A model generated the notes under the pieces. That model had not been told where the DNA came from. It did not search any database and was given only the letters and a program-made list of their open reading frames with translations. This document shows, one piece after another, positions 59,428-64,000 of a DNA stretch of 64,000 nucleotides (position 1 is its first letter; the number at the start of each line of letters is the position of its first letter). Position numbers and translations under genes: made by a program. The DNA comes from JAPXSY01 sp034003585 (lineage in GTDB: Bacteria; Verrucomicrobiota; Kiritimatiellia; RFP12; UBA1067): the NCBI GenBank assembly GCA_034003585.1, contig JAVEYH010000004.1:1-64000 (forward strand). Reading direction: 5' to 3'.

Positions 59428-61124
59428 CCCGCATCCCCCTCTCCCCGGCGCGCGCGCCGGTCCCGCACGGCCCCGGCCGCGAGCAGCATCGCGAACACGG
59501 CCGCGCCGGGCATCCCCAACATCCAATCCCCCCACACCGTATAGGGCGCGCGCAACGGAACCTCCGGCACCGTCACGGGCGTCACCAGGAACCCGTCGAA
59601 ATCCGCGACCGCGCCGCCGGATTCCAGCCGTTTGACGCGCCCCACCGCATCCACCGCGCACGACACGCCGGAATTCGCGGCCCGCACCAGCGGCACCCCG
59701 TTCTCCACGGCGCGGAACACCGCCTGCTGCTGGTGCTGCAACGGCTCGACCGACCCGCTGAACCACGCGTCGTTGGTCATCAGCACCAGCAGCCGCGCGC
59801 CCGCGCGCACCGCCTCCCGGCTCAACGAGGGAACCGTGTCCTCAAAACAGATCAGCGGGCCCAGACTCAGGGTCCGGCCCGCGGCCCGCGCCACATGCAG
59901 GGGCCCCGGCCCGCGGCCCGGCGTGCAGCTCACGCCGGTCGGCGCGAAACGCTGCAGCCACGGGACGAACTTATCGCCGGGGATATATTCGCCGAACGGA
60001 ACCAGATGCCGCTTGCGGTAACGCCCCAACGTCTCGCCGGTCGCGGAAACAAGCCAAGCGGCGTTATAATAGCGGCATCCTTCAGGCGCCACGCGCGAAA
60101 CCTTGACGTGCTCGATCTCCAGCGCGCCGGTCAGCAGCGGGGCGCCGGCCGCCGCCGCACCCTCCCGGATCACACGCATCGTATCGGCGTCGTAAGGCAC
60201 GGAGCCCATGACCGCGGTCTCGGGCCAGACCACCAGATCCGGCTTGGCCGCGCCCACGAGGCGGGACTGGCTGACCAGCCGTTCCCACTGCGTCCGCACC
60301 GTTTCGTCGTTGACCGTAAAAATGCAGGGCGCGTTCGGCTGGATCAGCGCGATCCGGCACACGCCGCTTTGCCGCGCCTCCCGGTCCCACGCGCGGACCC
60401 GCCCCATGCCCCAGAACCACACGGCGAGCACCGCAACCAGCGGCAGGAAGGTCTCGGCCGAACGCGCCAGCCTCCCCGCCCAACCGCACACCGGACCGGC
60501 CGTCGGCGGAAGCGGACGGCACCGCGCGATGAACGGTTCCGCCACCCGTTCCAGCAGGCTCGCCACCGCGCCGTTACCCATCACGAGCAGCGCGGATACT
60601 CCGTAGACGCCCGTGACCGACGCCACCTGGATCAGGGCCGTGTTGTCCACCTGGCTGACCCCCAGAAAGTTCCAGGCGAAGCCGGAGAGCAACCGTCCCC
60701 GCGCAACCTCGGCCCCGACCCACAACAGGGGATCGAGCACCGCCACCGCCGCCACGCGCCGCCATCCCGGAATCTGCCCTGCCCAACCCCAGACGCGGGC
60801 CGAGGCCGATCCGGTCACAGCCAGGAACAGCGCGCACCAGGCCGCCAGCGCCCCCTGTCCCAGCAGCACCAGAAACCACGGGCCGTTGTTGCGGATGATC
60901 GCCGGGAACCAACTCAACGTCAGAAGCCAGAAGAGCATCCCGCACAGCCACGACCAGCCGAACGCCTCACGCGGCCGGCTCCGACGGATCACCAGAAACA
61001 GCGGGGCCAGCGCCATCCACATGCCTTCCGCCTGCGCCTGCGGCGGAAACGCCGCCCACATCAGCAGGCCGCTCGTGCCCGCCGCCGCCCCCTTGACCCA
61101 CCCCGTCCTCAATCGTGCTGTCAC
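59424..61124 (-). CDS. lnt: Apolipoprotein N-acyltransferase Lnt
   Basis: A 566-residue inner-membrane enzyme that adds the third acyl chain to lipoproteins. The N-terminal half has about six membrane helices. The nitrilase-like periplasmic domain (about 255-510) has the catalytic triad Glu302 (VWPETAVM), Lys371 (RYRKRHLVPFGEY) and Cys426 (GPLICFEDT). A last helix anchors the C-terminus. The many predicted lipoproteins in the window are its likely substrates. It starts 9 bp after the stop of no same-strand gene; the YeeE-like gene downstream in coordinates ends at 61134 and is transcribed toward it. Confidence 0.95.
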   Translation of the reverse strand: MTARLRTGWVKGAAAGTSGLLMWAAFPPQAQAEGMWMALAPLFLVIRRSRPREAFGWSWLCGMLFWLLTLSWFPAIIRNNGPWFLVLLGQGALAAWCALFLAVTGSASARVWGWAGQIPGWRRVAAVAVLDPLLWVGAEVARGRLLSGFAWNFLGVSQVDNTALIQVASVTGVYGVSALLVMGNGAVASLLERVAEPFIARCRPLPPTAGPVCGWAGRLARSAETFLPLVAVLAVWFWGMGRVRAWDREARQSGVCRIALIQPNAPCIFTVNDETVRTQWERLVSQSRLVGAAKPDLVVWPETAVMGSVPYDADTMRVIREGAAAAGAPLLTGALEIEHVKVSRVAPEGCRYYNAAWLVSATGETLGRYRKRHLVPFGEYIPGDKFVPWLQRFAPTGVSCTPGRGPGPLHVARAAGRTLSLGPLICFEDTVPSLSREAVRAGARLLVLMTNDAWFSGSVEPLQHQQQAVFRAVENGVPLVRAANSGVSCAVDAVGRVKRLESGGAVADFDGFLVTPVTVPEVPLRAPYTVWGDWMLGMPGAAVFAMLLAAGAVRDRRARRGEGDAG

Positions 61125-61133
61125 CCTCAGTCC

Positions 61134-61658
61134 CTACACCTTCTTGTACGCGCACCAGACAAACGACACGATCGCCGCGCCCCAGAGCACCGCGACACAG
61201 TACCACGGCGACAGGCCCGTCACCTGCGGCAGGGTCAGCGGCCCGCGATCAAACCACGCCAGCACGCTCGCCCTGAGCCAGGGCTCGGCCTCGGCATAGA
61301 GCGCCGCGCCCGCGAGCATGCCCGCGAGCACAAACAGCGCGTGCCACCGCCCCTCCGCCACCGCGCCCACCGCGGTACCCGGGCAGAGCCCCGCATACGC
61401 CCACCCCGCGCCGAACAACAGCCCCCCGACGATCACGCCCGCGTGCAGCGGCCGGGGACTCATCGTGATCCGCCCCGCCTCCGCCAACAGTTGCAGCCCC
61501 ACGCTGCCCACCAGAATCGCCGAGAACAGGAATTTCACGACCGTCATGTCACGAAACAGCAGGGCGCCGACCTGCCTGTCGAAGCGCAGCACCCCGGCCT
61601 TCTGCATCAGGAAGCCGAACAGGCACCCGGTCACCAGCCCCAAAAGCGGCTCACTCAT
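61134..61658 (-). CDS. YeeE/YedE-family sulfur transport protein, half 2
   Basis: A 174-residue membrane protein with about five hydrophobic helices. The conserved Cys motif AGLCPGTAVGA is typical of the YeeE/YedE (DUF395) family, in which Cys residues relay thiosulfate. Its start overlaps the stop of half 1 by 8 bp; an ATG two codons earlier is possible. Full-length YeeE proteins carry both halves in one chain. It lies 9 bp upstream of lnt and may be co-transcribed with it. Confidence 0.82.
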   Translation of the reverse strand: MSEPLLGLVTGCLFGFLMQKAGVLRFDRQVGALLFRDMTVVKFLFSAILVGSVGLQLLAEAGRITMSPRPLHAGVIVGGLLFGAGWAYAGLCPGTAVGAVAEGRWHALFVLAGMLAGAALYAEAEPWLRASVLAWFDRGPLTLPQVTGLSPWYCVAVLWGAAIVSFVWCAYKKV

Positions 61659-62199
61659 ACACATCCCCCCGCTTGCCGATCGACCGGGCGAGCACCGCCC
61701 CGCCCATGAAAAAACAGGCCATCCCGACCAGACCGCTCACCGAAAGCTGCATCACCCCGCTGAGCCCGAGCCCGCTCGGGCACCCCCCGGCCAGCCGCGC
61801 CCCGAACAAAGCCACCGCCCCGCCCAGAAACCCGCCCGCCGCGCGCTTCGCCACATTCGGTCCGAAACGCTTGCGCCAGCGTTCCGGCACCCATTCGGAT
61901 TCGAAGGTGCGGCCGCCCAACGCCGCGATCAGGGCACCCAGGGCGATCCCGCACACCAAACCGGCCTGCCAGTCCCAGACGCCTTTGTGCTTTTTCAGGT
62001 AATCGTTCCGGGCCGCGTGCTCCGGGATGATCCGCCGCTCGATTTCCGCCGCGGCCCGCACAACCGTGGTGGAGGTTCCGAAATATACGGTGCGTCCCGT
62101 GACTCGTGTCGTGGCGTACGCCGACGCGATCGCGAGCAGGCCGGTCAGCGCGCCCGTCAGATAGGGATTCCAGCGGCGCTCCCGTTTTTTGCCGATCAT
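61651..62199 (-). CDS. YeeE/YedE-family sulfur transport protein, half 1
   Basis: A 182-residue membrane protein. A basic start (MIGKKRERRWNPYLTG) precedes the first helix. An extracytoplasmic stretch of about 50 residues is followed by helices with the motif AGGCPSGLGLSG. It forms a pair with the next gene, consistent with a split thiosulfate/sulfur-compound importer. AAGGAG precedes the ATG. A longer reading frame through the promoter region and panD was rejected. Confidence 0.82.
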   Translation of the reverse strand: MIGKKRERRWNPYLTGALTGLLAIASAYATTRVTGRTVYFGTSTTVVRAAAEIERRIIPEHAARNDYLKKHKGVWDWQAGLVCGIALGALIAALGGRTFESEWVPERWRKRFGPNVAKRAAGGFLGGAVALFGARLAGGCPSGLGLSGVMQLSVSGLVGMACFFMGGAVLARSIGKRGDVYE

Positions 62200-62236
62200 T
62201 CCGTCTCCTTTCCCGCGTCCGGACTGCACGAAGTTA

Positions 62237-62265
62237 AGCATAACACGCCCCGGGAGACGGGTCAA
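62237..62265 (-). promoter_or_regulatory. Promoter of the YeeE-like pair
   Basis: On the minus strand TTGACC (62265-62260) and TATGCT (62242-62237) are 17 bp apart, 38 bp before the ATG. Confidence 0.65.
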
Positions 62266-62283
62266 CGGCGCGCGAATCCGCAC

Positions 62284-62312
62284 TTGCATAATCCGGTACG
62301 CCCGCTTATCCT
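62284..62312 (+). promoter_or_regulatory. Candidate promoter of panD
   Basis: TTGCAT (62284-62289) and TATCCT (62307-62312) are 17 bp apart, divergent from the YeeE promoter; the panD ATG is 24 bp further on. Confidence 0.55.
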
Positions 62313-62335
62313 GTGCCGCGCTTGAAGGGAATCCC

Positions 62336-62695
62336 ATGTACTGCACGCTGCTGAAAGCCAAACTGCACCACCTCCGGGTGACGCAGGCGGATAAGGAGTA
62401 CGAGGGCAGCCTGACGATCGACGAGGATCTGATGGACGCCGTCGGCATCCTGAATTTCGAAAAACTGCTGGTCGCCAATCTCGACAACGGCGAGCGGTTC
62501 GAGACGTATGCCATCCGCGGCCCGCGCGGCAGCGGCGTGGCATGCCTCAACGGCGCGGCTTCCTATAAGGGCCAGATCGGCGACCGCCTGATCGTGATGG
62601 TGTGGTGCCTGCTGGACGACGCCGGGCGCGCGGCGCACCACCCCCGGATCGTGCGCCTCGACGAACGCAACCGCATCGTGGCCGCCGCCGTCTGA
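62336..62695 (+). CDS. panD: Aspartate 1-decarboxylase PanD
   Basis: A 119-residue pyruvoyl enzyme that makes beta-alanine for pantothenate and CoA. The self-cleavage site Gly24-Ser25 is exactly in place (YEGSLTID), the Lys/Arg-rich start MYCTLLKAKLHHLRVTQAD is typical, and the core phrase NGERFETYAIRGPRGSG binds substrate. The length matches the family (115-135). GAAGGGA precedes the ATG. It stands alone with its own promoter. Confidence 0.96.
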   Translation: MYCTLLKAKLHHLRVTQADKEYEGSLTIDEDLMDAVGILNFEKLLVANLDNGERFETYAIRGPRGSGVACLNGAASYKGQIGDRLIVMVWCLLDDAGRAAHHPRIVRLDERNRIVAAAV

Positions 62696-62727
62696 TCGCG
62701 GCCATCCAAATCTTTTCTTCTGCGCGG

Positions 62728-62756
62728 TTGACATCCGCACCCGGGGATGGTTAAAT
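62728..62756 (+). promoter_or_regulatory. Promoter of tRNA-Ala
   Basis: A perfect TTGACA (62728-62733) is followed after 17 bp by TTAAAT (62751-62756), or after 18 bp by TAAATA. The tRNA begins 33 bp downstream. Confidence 0.75.
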
Positions 62757-62788
62757 ACCCCGACTTTTTCGCACAGAAAAGGGCCTGT

Positions 62789-62864
62789 GGGGGTATAGCT
62801 CAGTTGGTAGAGCGCTTGAATGGCATTCAAGAGGTCGGGGGTTCGACTCCCCCTACCTCCACCA
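62789..62864 (+). tRNA. tRNA-Ala (anticodon GGC)
   Basis: A 76-nt cloverleaf including an encoded CCA end. The anticodon GGC is at 62822-62824 in a loop closed by CTTGA/TCAAG. The acceptor stem has the G3-U70 pair that identifies alanine tRNAs. D-loop (AGCTCAGTTGGTAGAGC) and T-loop (GGTTCGACTCC) are canonical. Confidence 0.98.
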
Positions 62865-62976
62865 CGTATCAGCCCGGCCGCTGGGGCCGGCACTCTGCGA
62901 GTTGAACGCTGCGCGTTCACGCCGCCCTCCCGTTCCTGACCCCAACCTGTCTAAGACGGCACTCCGCTTTCGCCGC

Positions 62977-63005
62977 TTGAACCCCGCGGTTTCGTTGTGT
63001 ACTAT
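62977..63005 (+). promoter_or_regulatory. Candidate promoter of the last beta-helix lipoprotein
   Basis: TTGAAC (62977-62982) and TACTAT (63000-63005) are 17 bp apart, about 100 bp before the ATG. Confidence 0.6.
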
Positions 63006-63108
63006 CGGGTTCGATGAATCGTGTTCCGTTTTCCCTTCGTCCGGGTACGGCAAATCGCGGCCGCGCGGCTGACGGCGGGATCGGATGCGATCAGGGGGAG
63101 GAAATCGT

Positions 63109-64000
63109 ATGAATCGGGCTTGGGGATGCGTTGTTCCGCTTTCGATCGGCTTGTTGCTGAGCGGCTGTTCCGGCATCGGCGTGACACAGAAGGGGACGGT
63201 GCTGCACGTCGCGCCGGACGGGAACGACGCCTGGAGCGGACGGCTGGAGCGGGCCGCAAACCATGACGGCCCCCTGGCGACGCCGGACGGCGCGCGCCGG
63301 GCGGTGCGCGCCTTGCGGGCATCCGGCGCCTTGCCGCCGGGGCCGGTGACGGTTCTTTTCGCGCCAGGCGTCTACCGGCAAGCCGCGCCGCTGTATTTCA
63401 CGGGACAGGACGCGGGAACCGCGGAGTCGCCGGTCCGATATGTGGCGCGGCCCGGAACGGATGTGGTTTTTTCGGGCGGCATCGCGGTCCCTCCCGCTTG
63501 GGAAATCCAGGACGACGTGGCGGCAGCCCGGCTGGAGGCAGCGGCACGGCCGCATGTCCGGATCTATGATATCGGGAACGGCCGACTGCCGGAAATCCCC
63601 GAGCCGGGCAAGAATGCCTGGTTCGCCCCGCTCTGGTCATCGGAAAACAAAATCCCGCTGACCGCCGCCCGCTGGCCGAACGCGGGTTTCGCGAAAATCG
63701 CGGACGCCAAGCGTACGAAAAAAGGTGTGGCCCCTTCGCCGGAGGAGAACGGATTCACCTATGCGGGTGACCGCCCGGACCGGTGGGCCGGGGAGGCGGA
63801 CCCGCGCGTCTCCGGTTTTCTGGGAAACGACTGGGCCGCGGCGAACGTGCGCGTCGCCTCGATCGATCCCGCCCGCAAGCGCATCACGCAGGGCAAGCCT
63901 TCCAGCGCGTACGGATTCCGGAAAGGCGGCCGCTGGTTCGGCTACAATCTTTTGTGCGAGTTGGACGCGCCCGGGGAGGTTTACGCCGACCTGAAGGCCA
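63109..64000 (+). CDS. Right-handed beta-helix lipoprotein, N-terminal part (runs off the window)
   Basis: 297 residues are visible. The lipobox LLSGC puts the acylated Cys at residue 20. LHVAPDGNDAWSGRLE and the following HDGPLATPDGARRAVRALRA match the opening of the family also seen at 42357-45107 (YVAPDGSDANPG). Early strands such as VTVLFAPGVYRQAAPLYF follow. The beta helix itself lies beyond the window. GGGGGAGG precedes the ATG. It is probably a polysaccharide-active or binding lipoprotein with its own promoter. Confidence 0.82.
   Translation, partial: MNRAWGCVVPLSIGLLLSGCSGIGVTQKGTVLHVAPDGNDAWSGRLERAANHDGPLATPDGARRAVRALRASGALPPGPVTVLFAPGVYRQAAPLYFTGQDAGTAESPVRYVARPGTDVVFSGGIAVPPAWEIQDDVAAARLEAAARPHVRIYDIGNGRLPEIPEPGKNAWFAPLWSSENKIPLTAARWPNAGFAKIADAKRTKKGVAPSPEENGFTYAGDRPDRWAGEADPRVSGFLGNDWAAANVRVASIDPARKRITQGKPSSAYGFRKGGRWFGYNLLCELDAPGEVYADLKA

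Noticed and set aside
62871..62925. Inverted repeats after tRNA-Ala as a terminator
   Set aside because: Stems such as CCGGCC/GGCCGG exist but no T-tract follows.
1..64000. CRISPR arrays, insertion sequences, prophage genes or att sites
   Set aside because: No regularly spaced repeats, transposase or integrase motifs were seen; the only large repeat is the OmpA-like tandem duplication.

Overview
The window is GC-rich, densely coded bacterial DNA with Gram-negative envelope genes (LpxA, LptF/G-type permease, Lnt, OmpA-like and FadL-like proteins, many lipoproteins). The mix points to the PVC superphylum, most plausibly Kiritimatiellota or a Verrucomicrobiota/Lentisphaerota relative: secreted right-handed beta-helix and autotransporter-associated beta-strand proteins, TSP3/EF-hand C-termini, a multi-heme protein recalling hydrazine synthase alpha, caspase-fold proteins and a Tat-exported Gfo/Idh oxidoreductase. 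That placement is inference. No insertion sequence, prophage or CRISPR array is visible. Several promoters fit a sigma-70 pattern (TTGxxx, 17 bp, TAxxxT).

Layout. 1-6089: a complete leftward phosphate regulon, pstS-pstC-pstA-pstB-phoU-phoB-phoR (phoR cut by the window edge), with a four-unit 11-bp Pho-box-like repeat upstream of pstS. 6217-10746: a secreted tri-heme beta-propeller protein, ksgA and a SurA/PpiC-type chaperone. 10967-12669: a metallo-beta-lactamase-fold hydrolase translationally coupled to a soluble class III nucleotide cyclase with adenylate-type residues. 12674-27979: an envelope locus. Leftward run an ECF sigma factor, a membrane anti-sigma-like protein, a TPR/CsgG-like lipoprotein and a membrane-anchored caspase/CsgG-like protein. 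Rightward run a FadL-like outer-membrane protein, a TPR protein and a 2323-residue secreted protein with two caspase-like domains, one intact and one with both catalytic residues replaced. This is the best candidate for an undescribed system.

28008-32555: a DUF1848-type radical-SAM-like protein, a fused NirB-NirD nitrite reductase and an iron-sulfur partner. 32629-47930: a leftward, operon-like carbohydrate-utilisation cluster (Gfo/Idh oxidoreductase, beta-helix lipoprotein, beta-strand-repeat protein, two-domain esterase, two beta-propellers, glycoside-hydrolase-like lipoprotein) next to a divergent XylR/AraC-type regulator. 48129-54403: a zinc-peptidase-like protein, a small 2[4Fe-4S] ferredoxin, a metallophosphatase/exonuclease pair, lpxA and lptF/G.

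54371-57482: a tandem duplication of an OmpA/TSP3 gene whose junction carries a 20-codon relic of the lptF start. 57718-64000: a transglutaminase-like protein coupled to lnt, a split YeeE/YedE transporter pair, panD, tRNA-Ala(GGC) and the start of another beta-helix lipoprotein that runs off the window.
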